Assembly: GCA_030704615.1 (NCBI GenBank)
Contig: CM060731.1
Span: 70,848,756-70,908,755 of the forward strand
Source of the DNA: Takakia lepidozioides
Taxonomy: Eukaryota; Streptophyta; Takakiopsida; Takakiales; Takakiaceae
Reading direction: 5' to 3'
Length of the DNA stretch: 60,000 nt
How positions within the stretch are numbered: the stretch's first letter is position 1; each line of letters starts with the position of its first letter. The notes under the pieces are model-generated. The model worked only from the letters and a program-made list of their open reading frames with translations, had not been told where the DNA came from and ran no database searches. Shown piece after piece: positions 1 to 11,575 of this stretch. A program made the translations under genes and the position numbers.

Positions 1-248
1 GACGCAACTGTTCTGTGTGCCAATCATACACTTCCTGAGCCAAAACCTCCTCTGGGACAAGAACTACCGGATCAACGTTCCAGGGGAGAGATTCTGCTTC
101 CCAGAGATCTTCGTATTCTTCAAAAGGGTGCGGGTCCGTGTCTGTTTCTAAGGAAAACATACGTGACGAAGGACGACGAATGCAAAAGGACGATGAATAA
201 GGAGTCCGCTCCTCCGGGCGCACAGAGCCGGTGACCTCACCAGGAGAA
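1..248 (-). CDS. partial open reading frame, unknown product, interrupted by element A
   Basis: A stop-free frame runs on the minus strand from the terminus of element A to the window edge, about 80 codons. It encodes acidic, Trp-containing sequence such as PFEEYEDLWEAESLPW and VLVPEEVLAQEVYDW. I recognise no family. One side is cut by the window edge and the other by the transposon end at 249, so element A appears to have landed in this reading frame. It may be part of another mobile element rather than a host gene. Length and composition look coding, but there is no start or end to confirm it. Confidence 0.35.
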
Positions 249-500
249 GAGGTTTACTATTTCATGAGCAGAAACCATGAGCCATGAGCCGCATGAGCGG
301 TGAGCCGAAGTCTAAGACACGCGGATTTCATGAGCGGACTCCTCCAAATTTGGAAATGCGGCAGATTAAACAAGTATTAAAATAATAGTTTTTTATTTGG
401 ATTTGTCGTTTTTGGAAGTTCCAGATCCTGTAATGCGGCAAAGATATGTCGTCAGTAACAACTCCGCTCATGGTTTTTTAGATCCACTCATGGAAATGAG
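249..500. repeat. left inverted repeat and CATGAGC subterminal repeats of element A
   Basis: The terminal stretch 249-269 matches 55,625-55,645 (element C) and 41,566-41,586 (element B). It is followed by dense copies of CATGAGC or its complement GCTCATG, at about 263, 278, 284, 293, 330 and 466. The same short word packs both ends of element B. Short repeats next to the terminus are typical transposase-binding regions in DNA transposons; binding here is inferred. Confidence 0.7.
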
Positions 501-689
501 TGACCGTGCAACGAGAAATCCAGTATACCACGGCAAAAAGACGTCGCATATTGGCCTGTATAGAGTATTCCGCGGTTTTACATGCCTTAATATTGGAATG
601 AAGCTGACCCTTTTGCCGCGATTGAACCAATAGAGTCTGCACAATTCTGTCATCTTCAAGTATTCGGCGGGAAAGGTTTTCGACTCAAC

Positions 690-812
690 TGGGAAATGTG
701 GTGCCGCATTAGGGTTCGCACGTGCGAAATTTTTGGGCAGTTTGGTGTTGGTGAATGCCGCATCTACCAGTACCTACGACGTTACTTGGAAATGCGGCGC
801 CGCATTTCCTTG
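690..812. repeat. left palindromes of element A
   Basis: Two copies of the A-type palindrome are present: a decayed one near 693-712 and a perfect 22-bp one at 788-809 (half-site GGAAATGCGGC plus its reverse complement). They lie between the left end and the 3' end of the transposase gene. Apart from short chance frames I see nothing else between 500 and 1062. Confidence 0.8.
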
Positions 813-1062
813 CCGGGGGTCGAATGAGGAAAGCAAAGTTTGGGAGAGCAGAAAAACAGGAACCCTCCAACACACAAAAATACATGCATGTGGAAACACG
901 AGTGAATGACATAGTATTATCTTAGTTCGAGCAAAACAGGTTACTGGTAAGCAAGACATAAGTCGGACCTTTCTGTGGCCAGAGTCAGAGCTACTTGCAG
1001 TAGTACAGTTCTACTATCCGAAAAGGATGGGCGTACCATAGTGTTGGGACCGCAAGCCAAGG

Positions 1063-4000
1063 TCACTGGTCCCCTGGATCCATATTCAGAAGAGTGTGCA
1101 CCTCTTGGGGGCTCAACCCTGGTACATGTATGAAGTGATGAGTTGTGGAATTACACCGGAGTCTCTTTATGTACACGTAGTACAGATGCTTGCAAGGGCA
1201 GTATGATGCCCCCTTGTTCGCCATGATCTGAAAGTCGGTGCAATTGCAGGTGGGTAATTTTGAAATGGTGATGGTGTACACCTCATTGCGAACAGCTGAG
1301 CCTGCCGTGGCCATCTGATACACACGCCCGAAGCCTGGTGGGGGCACTTCTGTCAAGCTCTGGATTGTACGGTTCATCCGAAGTGCATTCCCCTCCTTGT
1401 CTCGTTCACCTTGCTCTCATAGGGGTCGGTGGTGGAGGCTGTGGAAGCGGAAATGGTTGTCTGGGGACGTCAGTGCGCTGCACCATCCAAAATCCTGTGG
1501 CGGTAAGGGCGTCGGCCTCAACCTGACTCAGATCACAGCCTGGTTCCACCGGCCACACCGGGGGAGCCTCTGGCATTGTTTGTATGCCGGACTTGGGCTT
1601 TCCATACATGCAAGTCATAATGTCGTGCCTGCAGAACCAAAACTGGGTGGTTGTTGCCTCCGCAAACTTTGCATGGACAAATCTTCCTGGAAAAGTAGGA
1701 GCAGGGACAGCACCATCTGGATTCCTCCTTATCATCTCTAAACAACGTTGCCGTGTATCCACTCGAATTGCGGAACACTTGCCTCGAAACGACGGCTTTG
1801 TGCAAGCAATTCTCCACTGTGACGCAGACACAGTCGTCTCCACAATGGCTTGGCCATACTGCATAACAGCGGGCGGAATCTGGGGCAAGCGAGCAGTGGG
1901 AATTTCTCGCACGGAATCCCCGCTTGAAGGCGATGGCGATCTGGAATTTCTTGGGCTTCCACTGTTGGAAGACACATTGTGCGGCAACATGACGGACCCT
2001 CGAGGTGTTGTCCGAATGTTCCTGTCGGATCTCCAGGAATCCTCTTCGCACTTCTTCAATCCTCCGCCTCACAGGGCGAGTACGGACGTCCCCCTCTAGG
2101 TGCTCACCTCTGCGGTGCAGAGGCGTCCCTTTGATCTTCTCTTGCAATGCTATCGCCCATTTCAGTGGATTCTTCGACCTCGAAGCTGTTCGTACCAACA
2201 ATTCCTCCCTGTCCGGCCCAAAGCCCCATTGTTTCCCGCTCAAGAACTTGTAGTACGTGGCTTACTGCATGATTGCTCTGTCGATGTCCTCCGTTGTGGC
2301 CGTCACTACGTCCACCAGATGTGCGGCAGAAGACGCTCGCCAGGAGGAGTGCACTGATTCTGCCATATTCGTGTTCGGCATGTCCGTGTCAAAATCCAAG
2401 CACCGCTTCTACAAGGACACAAACAATGGTGAGGAACCAATGGAAAGGTCCATAATAGAAAGACAATTGCACGAAAATACAGCATCATACCTCCCGCATG
2501 TACTGTCCAAACTGTCGATACCGGAAATGCCACCACCCCAACCAGCTGTGCAAGGCTCCCAGATTGGTTGTCTCCACTGCACCTGACATGTTCCACCAAG
2601 CCTCGATGATAGCAAACTTTACCTCCGTGTCATCAAATGTGGGTGCATCCTTCCACGCCGTACAAAGGACACGATGTTGTGCCTGGAATGAGCTAGCAAC
2701 AAATTTGGTAATGTAGTGAGATAGACTCTGCATCCAATGGAATCCACAGGATCTCTCTTTCCCCTCCATTGGAACATTGGGGTCCTCACCGTACACATGC
2801 CGCACCGCTGCCCAGTTGGCCTGAGCGTTGTCTGCCATGAATCCCCTGAAATTGGGCTCTGGCAATCCCGCCCTTGCCATCTGCTCGTTTATGCCCTCCC
2901 ACAGATGCATCTCCGACTGTGTGTCCTCCCCTTTCATCTCACAGATTGCAATCGTCATGAGCCTCTTGGAGTGATAGTCATAAACATGCGCACCCATAGT
3001 CACCCACTGATGGTTTGTAATTCGCTTGATGTGATCAAACATCACCCAAGCATTCGACAAGTTTCCAGTTGTCATGCGAGTGACCAAGTCGACTCCACTC
3101 CCAGGCCCACACGTCGACATTTTAAAAATGTAACAACGATCGGATTCACTGCCTTGCCCTGGAAACCTGCTACCTTGGATGTAGTCATATCCAGTCATTC
3201 GTTTCACCTCCAGGATTGAGTGCATGTCCGACCCCCGCCCAAACTCCTGCTTGCAAGATACGATATGATTCCCCACATTCGGACTACAAACGTGCGAGAC
3301 GGACTCCAACAGGTCAAACATCTCCTCTTCGTTCAAGGGCACCCGGTCTGAACCATCTTCAGACATGATTTTGCCAAGAGCAATCTTGTGGGCTGCCTTC
3401 AGCTGAATCTGCTTTGGTCTGGCTCCGGGGCTCAATTTCACCTCCTCTTTTATGATGTCGTGTGCTTCCTGCACAGTCTCACGCATGTTGCCTCTCGCCA
3501 AGGGGTGGCAGTGGACCCCAACATGTATGCAAGCTCTAGTCAAGTCCGGGAGCAAATGGATAACGTAATATTGCTTGGCTCTGCACATGGACATGCACGT
3601 CGGTGGTTCTTTGCAATGTGCGCACTTGAAAGTATCCGCAGGAGCTTGGCTGGAGACAATGAATGGATAATGCGTTGTGCCAGTCCAATCCATCTCGTTT
3701 CTCCGCCTTCCTTTGGAGAGAAAGTGGAAGCAGGCGGGATTGAGCTTCCCCGCACAGAAGACGTATCGTACACGAACACCATTAGCAATTTTCGTGCTAC
3801 TGGTCTTCGTCACACACCAGGGGTGTCCGTCATGCTTTCGATCCATGTCGGTTAACATCCCTGAGGCTTTGTTTGACGAAGTAACAGGTGGAAACTCGAA
3901 GATGATATTGCCATTGACTTTGGGAGGCAGATACGTTACCTTCCTGACTGGAAATTTGGCATAGTCGAGAGCAGCCAGCTCGGAGCGAGAACTCGTGATG

Positions 4001-4786
4001 TTGCCGTAGGAGCTGCACAATGGACCGGGTTGGAGTTATGCTCGAGGGTACATGCGTAGCACCTGCAGAGACGTCCATGTCGGATTTGAACGACCGTGTG
4101 GAGGACATGGGGACCTCAATGCATTCATCTTCCTCGTCGGAAATATCGAATACGTCCACACGAGAAGCTATGGAGGGTCTTGATGGTCCAAGTCGGGTAT
4201 GATTATCGTTGCATACCTCTCTGTTGGCAGTGGCCACCTGTCGGTTTCCGGACTCCTTTGTGGATGGTGTGAGCAGCGACTGATTCGGAAAGGGAATGGG
4301 CATTCCCACAGCTCGGTACAGGATGGTGTCTGATGGGGGTACGTGCCATTCGATTCCGCAACCTCCGTCATTACCTAGCACGACAATGGTCTCGTCAATC
4401 TGTCCAGGAACATCCTTCCTTTCTTCTTCCAAATAAACTGTGCCCGGTTTGAGCTTGAATTTGGAACAAAGGTAAGTTTCAGTCACTCTGCAAAGTCCTC
4501 CCTCGTTTGGGATCCAGGCTCTCCCAAGTTGCGGAGGACAGCAAACTATAGTGTAGGAATTTGGAGCCATCGAAGACCGCACGAAGTTGGTAAGTGCGAG
4601 GTTCAATATAGCGACCGACCAAGGTTCACAGGCACCATGTAAGTGGATCTGCGGAGTCCATCGACGATTGGAAGTCGCACATTGAAGTGGAAAGTATTGT
4701 TTCAAGCTACATGCATGAAGGTGGGAGGTGTGATTCCATAGCCAGTAAGTATGACAATGATGGCCGATTCGACGACGAAATAACAT
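1063..4786 (-). pseudogene. MULE-like transposase with DDE-type core and SWIM zinc finger (element A), broken
   Basis: The N-terminal segment (about 4560-4015) has a short fold region and an acidic linker. The main segment (4020 to about 2466) is a 511-residue open frame. It contains a Cys/His-rich block (FKCAHC, CMSMC, ACIHVGVHCHPLA), then a likely first catalytic Asp in VMFDHIKR, a second in FMADNAQANW, and the CxxH-like RSCGFHW, as expected of Mutator-like transposases. A GT splice donor lies near 2465. The next exon carries TNMAESVHSSW, the usual Asn/Glu region after the core. The C-terminus (about 1260-1180) has a SWIM finger, TCNCTDFQ followed by YCPCKHLYY. Breaks: a frame change near 4015, a TAA codon near 2264 where element B has a Gln codon, and a frame change near 2060-2000. 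The gene is divergent from the ParB-like gene across the 53-bp array. Family assignment is firm; the catalytic third residue is not pinned down. Confidence 0.8.
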
Positions 4787-5008
4787 CTCCTGACTGTTTC
4801 TCCTGAGGGTGGATCCAGCAGTATTCTCGGTGTAGACATGAACGTTCGCACTGACAAATGCCAGGACTGTTAGTTAAAACGGTCAGACAACCAAGTTGTG
4901 ATCATCAAGACAGGCCGCAATTGTGTTGTTTCGGAACAATGCAACCCATTGAGGTTCCGCATGCGGATATGAGGTTCCGCATTTCCGTCCGGAGTGATAT
5001 TTTCGATT
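4787..5008. other. spacer between transposase 5' end and palindrome array
   Basis: No gene is seen. The stretch probably holds the transposase promoter and 5' leader; no clear TATA box could be assigned. It ends in the flank of the first array palindrome. Confidence 0.4.
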
Positions 5009-5893
5009 GTTGTTGGACGGAAATACGGCACCGCATTTCCGTTTTGTATCTGAGGCATGGAGCCGAGTGACGGAAATGCTGCAGCGCATTTCTGACCGGT
5101 TAAGACCGTCATACTCTCCAGAACGGAAATGCGGTAACGCATTTCGGTTCTGATTGAGAATTATGAACAACGGGAACTGAAATGCGGCACCGCATTTCCG
5201 TCCGAGTCGCACCTTCCGACATACCAGAACAAAAATGTAGCGCCGCATTTCCGTTTTCTATCTCAGGCATGGAGGAAGAAAATGCGGCACCGCATTTCCG
5301 TTCCACCTTCACATACCTTAGTTGTTGAACGGAAATACGGTGCCGCATTTCCGTCCCACAGCTCCATGCCTGAGATACAAAAGGGAAATGCGGCGCCGCA
5401 TTTCCGTTCTGGAATGTCGAAAGGTGCCATTCGGACGGAAATGCATAGCATTTCGGTTCCCGTGGTTCATGATTTTCAATCTGAACGGAAATGCGGTACC
5501 GCATTTCCGTTCCACCTTCACATACCTTAGTTGATGAACGGAAATGCCGTGCCACATTTCCGTTCGGGAAAGTATAAAGGTCTCACCGGAACGGAAATGC
5601 GGTGCCGCATTTCCGTCCCACACCTCCAGGCCTCATATACAAAACGGAAATGCGGCGCCGCATTTCCATTCTGGAATGTCGAAAGGTGCGACTTGGACGA
5701 AAATGCGGTGCCGCATTTCAGTTCCGATGGTTCACGATTTTCAGTCAGAACGAAAATGCGGTACCGCATTTCCGTTCTGGAGAGTATGAAGGTCTCAAAC
5801 GGACGGAAATGCGGTGCAAAATTTTCGTCCCTCAAGTACGGATGTGTAGCTTCGTGATGGTACTTAACGGAAATGCGGCGCCGCATTTGCATT
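5008..5893. repeat. palindrome array A1, 17 copies at 53-bp period with inverted higher-order structure
   Basis: Seventeen palindromes have centres near 5029, 5082, 5135, 5188, 5241, 5288, 5341, 5394, 5446, 5497, 5550, 5603, 5656, 5709, 5762, 5815 and 5879, so most steps are exactly 53 bp. The best copies are perfect 22-mers (half-site GGAAATGCGGC). The roughly 30-bp spacers are of five recurring types, recognisable by the words CTGAGATACAAA, GGAATGTCGAAAGGTG, GGTTCATGATTTTCA, CACCTTCACATACCTTAG and GTATGAAGGTCTCA. From 5354 rightward they run in one order; from 5041 to 5280 they occur in the reverse order and orientation. The array lies between the divergent transposase and ParB-like genes. 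Frames read through it are artefacts of the repeat. Confidence 0.95.
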
Positions 5894-6524
5894 TTCACTC
5901 CAACTCATTAGACGCTGGGATGGAAATGCCATGAAATGTGAACACGTGGAGCAACGGAATTGCGGCACATGTCTGCACTCTATCTTACTGAAGTGGCATG
6001 AGGCGGCGCGGCCTGACCGTTGGATAATGATGTTTGTTTTTCGGACGGCAGGCGTACCCTGAACGATTCGAATTTCGTAATGACGCAAAGTCCACGAAGA
6101 GACACTTTCGTCCAACCCTTTCGAACCTAAGTGGTGCATCACCGCTGTTTCATCTTCTTTTGTCGTGTCTCCTCAGTCATCCCTCTCGCACCCTTTCCAT
6201 CCGCGCCCTTTCCATCTGCACTCTTTGCCCCTTTTCCTTGTCTCTGTTCTTCTTATGCTCGAACTTGAGAGGGAGGGAGTGCGTGCACCAGAGAAGAGAC
6301 ATCGTCGCAAGCTCCGAAAATTGTACTTCGGACGTAGGCCAATGCCGAAGGGGAGGAAGCATATGCGTCTACAAGAGGAGATTGACATCTCGTAGCATCA
6401 GGCCATGCAGGCAACCCAGCCACTAGTGAGAGCTCCGTGCTATCGGGATTCGCCAGCTAATCGAGCACCGAAACCCGCCTCATTTTTCTTCTGCAATTCT
6501 TCGACTGTATGCTAGGAGACTTGA
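5894..6524 (+). promoter_or_regulatory. pyrimidine-rich leader upstream of the ParB/methyltransferase-like gene
   Basis: The stretch 6140-6250 is strongly C/T-rich (repeats of CTTTCCATC and CTTTTCCTTGTCTCTG), a common look for plant promoters and 5' leaders. A short basic frame at 6165-6395 (RRKLRKLYFGRRPMPKGRK) is open, but element B has nothing clearly alike, so I do not call it a gene. The region separates array A1 from the first coding exon at 6525. Confidence 0.35.
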
Positions 6525-7521
6525 ATGCAGAAGTTGTTTGCATGCCTAACCGGAAAGGTGGACGTGCTGGAGGGATCGCAGGAATCCGAAGAGCCGCAGG
6601 CAAAGTCCGTGGAGCTAGCTGCAGCACGCACACCCAGCCGATCCACGAGCACGGGTCTTCCTGCCGAGCCTAGCCCTATGCGTTTCAAGGACGCGGCTTC
6701 GAAGGGCAAGTCTTTGCAGTTCAAAGCCCCAAAGAGCGACTCGCGTTCGAAGGTCATGGAGAATCGCCAGCAGGGGTCTGGCCCTTCTCCAGCAAAGACG
6801 AAGAAGAAGCAGCCCGTCCTTCAACTTGTTTCTGAACCGGACCAGGCCGTTTCCCCCCCACCCAGGCGAATGAAGCAGATTCAATTGCAGCAGACACCTT
6901 CACCTGCAAGAATGAGGAAGCAGAAGGAAATCAGGGGGAGGGCGGAGCAGTCTCCCGCAAAACCGATTCCACGAGCTGAAGCCCAGTTCCTGCTTGATTT
7001 CCAGCCTGGTGATGTTGGGGGCGTCTCTACTGCAGCGAAGGCAATGGGATCGACCGATTTCGTCGATCTGGTACCGGAGGAGGGTGCTGCCTCTCAACGT
7101 TCGCAGCAAGACCTGACCACCGTTGAGGAAGATCTTCATAATACTGCAGGCCCAGAGGAGGCCTCTGCAATTGCAGAATTGCCCACAAAGATTCCCTAGA
7201 GTGCAGCTCCAGTTGGGGATGCTCCAGCTGCTCAGCCCCTACCGCCACCAGCAGAAATGTCTCCGGAGGAATTCCAAAGTGCAGCGGATACAATGTTGGA
7301 GGAGACACATAGTAGCATTGGCAGAGTTCTGGGCAGCAGGGTATTCCAGTGGACTCTTCAAATCCCACTCTGTCGCATGGTCTCCCTTCCAATCGTCAGG
7401 CAGGCACTTCCCGGAGATGTGGATAAGCTCAAGTTTGCATTTCGAGAAGGGTACCGTCTAGGTTCGCCAGCCTTCTACGTTTCCCTTGAGAATGAGGACG
7501 ACGAATCTCGTGGACCCACTG

Positions 7522-8233
7522 TGTCACGGCCCTTTGCCTTGAGGGCAGGGGGTCGGGACACATGAGGGGCTGCCCCTGTGGTGGGGGCAGCGGCAGCGAT
7601 AGGTATGGGGGGCTGAAGCACCCTTGAGTGCCCAAGGCACTCAGGGAAGCAGAGGCGCTCACTAGGTGGAGCCCCGCACACCGGGTTGCGGTGGGGGTGG
7701 CTCCACAAGGGGTGGTGGTAGCTTAGCGGGACTTTAGTGGGGGTGGCATAGGACTCACCATGGGGCGGAGACCTCGTGGTGGGAGTCGTGGGGAGTCTTG
7801 GGACTCATCACGGTCCATAGGGGCCGTGGTGAGCGGGCCAAGACTCACCGGGAGTCGAGGGTTTTCGTGGTGGTTCGCCATAAAATGGCATGGCTGGTTG
7901 TGAAACCCCCGCGGACAGCTACAGAAGTATATATAGGGAGTAGTAACCCGAGAACGGTGCAAGCCCGTTGGTGACCAAAAACTAGTGAGTAAGCGAGCGA
8001 GCCGGAAAGCGACCAAAGAGTGGGGAGCTGTTCCGGACTGCCATCTACCAAAGGGAATTCTCCTAGTCCCAAATAGGTGGAGGGTTTAGAGGGAAGCGAA
8101 GGGGGACCGTTATGTCCCGGTGAGCAGCCGAAGCTCCAAGTTGGCCCGGGCGGCCAGGTTGGGAGTCAGGCGCGCGCATCAAAGCGAGTAACTATGACTT
8201 GATGGGGAGCTTACCGAAGTGAGGTGCGCGACA
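7522..8233 (+). mobile_element. solo LTR inserted in the ParB-like exon, 5-bp target duplication
   Basis: A 712-bp insert begins TGTCACGGCC and ends GCGCGACA, has the TG...CA ends of an LTR, and is flanked by CACTG at 7517-7521 and 8234-8238. Removing the insert plus one CACTG restores an unbroken frame that aligns with element B (GPTA-DELSTW against GPTA-EELQNW), which proves the boundaries. A TATATATAG box lies near 7928. There is no internal retrotransposon sequence, so this is a solo LTR left by recombination. A second copy in opposite orientation sits at 34,613-35,338. Confidence 0.95.
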
Positions 8234-8536
8234 CACTGCGGATGAATTGTCAACATGGGATACCCACTGGCACACTCACGACGACGAATTCGAGGCAACA
8301 CTAAAGGGTGATCCAGACTTCGGCCATATATCAGGTAAAATGTTCTTTGTGTGGGACGAGAATCACCAACTTCTTGCCTGGTGGGAGTATATCAAGCAGA
8401 ACCATGCCAAACACATTGGCTGGCATTACATGGTGGAGTGTGTCATCCTCAAGGTGAAGGCGGCAAACTCCTCCCTGCTCAAGAATGCCATGGCGGACCT
8501 CAACTCGTAAGATACTCATACCCTCCCAAGCACGTT

Positions 8537-8558
8537 CGAAATGCGGTGCCGCATTTCG
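8537..8558. repeat. A-type palindrome inside an intron
   Basis: The intron 8507-8607, only about 100 bp long, contains a 22-bp palindrome with half-site CGAAATGCGG and central TG. The intron at the same protein position in element B (46,009-46,152) contains a B-type palindrome at 46,101-46,122. Confidence 0.9.
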
Positions 8559-9726
8559 GTTTTGTTTCCGTGCTTTCGTGGACTGAACTGGAGAGTGTGC
8601 CTTGCAGGGTCACTGAAAATGCGTACGTGCATACCCACATGGCACATATGCTGTACAGGGTGAGGAAAACTGCTCTCACTGATCCGCACATGTTTGCGGA
8701 AATGCTGGAGCCCGAGCTCATTCAAAAAGCCGTGGCAAAAACTGACCAGACATGGTATCATCTCACTATGGATGGAATGGTGGAGGTGATATACAAAGTA
8801 AGTCGTCCTCCCATTTCCCTCTGCTCATCCTTCCCCAATTTTCAGTAATCTTTCCACATGAATCGAATGTAACGCTTCTGCATGTTTTTGTTGGCAGTCA
8901 AACATCAAGTTGGATTTGGCCCATGCCAAACGTTCTTCAGGAAAGTGAGGGCAGGTCAAAACGTTTGCAGTCATTGATTGAGCACTTGAAGGAAAGCGGG
9001 GTCAAGTCCAGACCGAAATTACAGTCAAAGATTGTGAAGCTAGTGGCCATTGCAGATCCGGCACTTGGAAAGGACTTCATCCCCGAGATTGCCAAAACAC
9101 TATTCTCGGGCCATGCATTCGACCAGGCAGTTGGAGAACTGCATCACCTCTCAACGGCATGTGTTGGCGAAAGAGAAGGTGATGTTTCAATGCATGAAGT
9201 TCCCTCCTAGCAAAGCCACTCTTCTTCCTGCTCCTGACATTGGATCGGAAATGGCAGACACGGTGGCTGTCGATCTGGAATGCATCGGAGAGTATAAGGA
9301 CACTGTGGTCTTTTCCACTCGAAGTTTCCGACCCTGCAGTGGATGTGTGGCTCAACCGCATGACTTGGTGGTTCCAGGTAATTAAAGTACTTCCCCAGAT
9401 TTGCTTTTCTGAAATGAATTCCCTGAACTGCTACGTGACAATGCATGTGGGAATCGCAGGTAATGACGAATGCGAAGGAGCAAGTCGTAATGCATACAAA
9501 TTCGTTTGGCTTGTACGTCAAATGGGATGGAACACAGACATTGGAAGACTACGTGACACGTTTCAGATGTGCGTACAAGGACAACCTCTTCGCCAGGGAG
9601 CTGCAGACAGCAAGAAGGAGCGTGGAGTTTACACATCAGGAGGGAGCGGGAAAAGCTGCAATGCAAATTGTTTACAGGTGAAGCCCAGCTGTCCTTACAT
9701 GCGAAGCCTGGTTATGAGGTTTGTCT

Positions 9727-9750
9727 GGGAAATGCGGCACCGCATTTGCA
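9727..9750. repeat. A-type palindrome inside an intron
   Basis: The intron 9678-9822 lies after the codons for MQIVYR and has a palindrome centred near 9738. Element B has two B-type palindromes in the matching intron after MRVLFR. Confidence 0.9.
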
Positions 9751-10639
9751 TTTTAGTTTTCGGTTGCACTCTGCGAGTACGTTGGTCTCAACTTTTGCTC
9801 ACGCATGCTGACTGCCCTGCAGGTATATGAAATACGTGCTTCTTCAGACAGGGGCCCTGGCTCAAGAGCCCCCGTTCTTCATGGCTTGGACCGTGGCGGC
9901 CCAAGCTGTGTCTACACACCCGAGATGCAGAAACAATGGCATGCCGCGCATCTGGTTGGATGCCCGTGGTACCTGGACATGTCTGGCGGAATTGTTGACG
10001 AGTCTGAGAAAGATCTGCACGCGAAAGCAGAAGAGAAGAGAAGAGAAAGGAAAGACGTGTCCCTGCTCGGCCAGAGTCGGCAAAGGAAGCTGCTGCTCTG
10101 GAACAATCCAGAAAGGAGCTGAGATGCACAGAAGACGGTGGATGCAGCTGTGCAGGCTCAACAGAAGGGGTCCAAGAAGCGGACTCGCCAGCAAGGAGCA
10201 GCAGTTGTGACACCCAAGAAAACAAAGAAGCGATAGTGCAGGTAGAGGGTGAGGAAGAGGACCGATGGAGACTTTGCAACCAGCACCCCCCGAGAACGCA
10301 GCCGAAATCCCCTGTGCCCACCGTTGTCACGAGAGGACGAGAACTGGCTCGGCAAAGAAGGCACTCTTCAACCCCCCGGGGGGCACCTTTCGAGCCGGTG
10401 GAAATGAAGAGGCCGAAAGTGGATCCCGATACAGTAGTCCAGTGTGTGAATGAGAGTTTCTTGGGGCTTTGGATGGACGGGCAGCCAAGTTGGCATACAT
10501 GAAGACCATGGAGGGTCTGAAGGGCAGAGCACTGAAGAAGGCGGCTGCCGAAGAGCCTTCCGACACCCCTGGGTTTCTGAAGATGGTCTCGTTCTTTGAG
10601 AGGGTGTGCAGACAAGGATTGCAGGAGGGGCGGAAATGC

Positions 10640-11575
10640 CACCGAATGGTCTTGCGATATGATCATCTTGGATATTCCGGACGGAGAGCCTGTGGAAGGA
10701 CTGCAAGCTTTGCCATCTTGGAACAGGTACTCCGAGGACTTTTGGAAGAAAGGATTCGGGCTCGCCCGCATGGTGTTGGACGACAGAGGCTGTGTGGTTG
10801 TCCTGGCGAGCAGAGGCAAAAACACGCAGACAGGAATTGCGAAGTGGACCGCAAGAGCGTCGTCCCAATTCTGAAGAAGAAGTGGACGTGCATCAACACA
10901 TTGGGCCTTGGTCGGAAGGGAAAAGGTAATTACGACATTGGCACTCGTCCTTTCATTTTCTTAGGAGTTTTGAAATGCGGTGCCGCATTCGATTTCTAAT
11001 CGTTCCCACTGTGTATGCAGAAGCAGTTCGATGCATACTGCTTTGTGAAGGAGAACTCCACCTTTGCTTTCCGGAAGGAGGGATTGTTGGTTGACCCGAA
11101 CTGCGACCCCATCGATTACGACGTCCTGTTCAACAACGTTCCCACGGAACTTCTCCCTCATAGCCTCACTTCAACTGAACCCCTGCGGTATTCACGGACT
11201 CGGAGCCCTGCCTTCATTCAGACAATTATGGAGACATGCACTGACGTGGAGGGCACAGTGCTCGACCTCATCTGTGGGACAGGTATGCAGAATCTTGTTG
11301 TATGTTGTTCTGCAAATTCTTGTTATGCTTTCATTCGCAACATCTGAAGGGCCATGTCATAATGTGTGGATGGCATTGTAATAGGTGCCTCAATGTGGGC
11401 TGGGCGGTTTTCCGACCGGCACCTCTTTGCCTACGAGGAGGACACATCCGTCTGGGGATCCCATCTGGAAGGGCTGCAACGGAATGTGAAGGCTCCCATC
11501 GAAGCCAAAGACTCCTCGGATTCGTCGGAGGAAGAGACAGTGGACATTGATGCCGAGGAGAACCCGGAATACGAG
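10640..11575 (+). other. methyltransferase-like region of the element A gene (motif order IV, X, I)
   Basis: DMIILDIPDG stands where N6-adenine or N4-cytosine methyltransferases have motif IV (D/N-P-P-Y/F/W). Downstream come RTRSPAFIQTIMETCT, like motif X, and VLDLICGTGAS followed by FAYEED, like motif I and the acidic residue that binds S-adenosylmethionine. This IV-X-I order is that of the permuted beta class. The Pro-Pro-aromatic core is replaced by Ile-Pro-Asp-Gly in both A and B, so base methylation may be lost. Motif I is good in A and poor in B (VTANTGAC). The intron 10,926-11,020 has an A-type palindrome in its middle. Confidence 0.5.
10971..10993. repeat. A-type palindrome inside an intron
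   Basis: The 95-bp intron 10,926-11,020 holds a palindrome centred near 10,981 (GAAATGCGGTGCCGCATT). The matching intron in B has only a decayed form (AATTTTGGCCAAGAAATT at about 43,542-43,559). Confidence 0.85.

Noticed and set aside
5008-5893. CRISPR-like array
   Set aside because: The regular repeats are palindromes with recurring spacers in a plant-like genome and there are no cas genes; spacers repeat rather than being unique.
6034-6426. Small gene upstream of the ParB-like gene
   Set aside because: The frame is in a C/T-rich leader and has no homologue at the equivalent place of element B.
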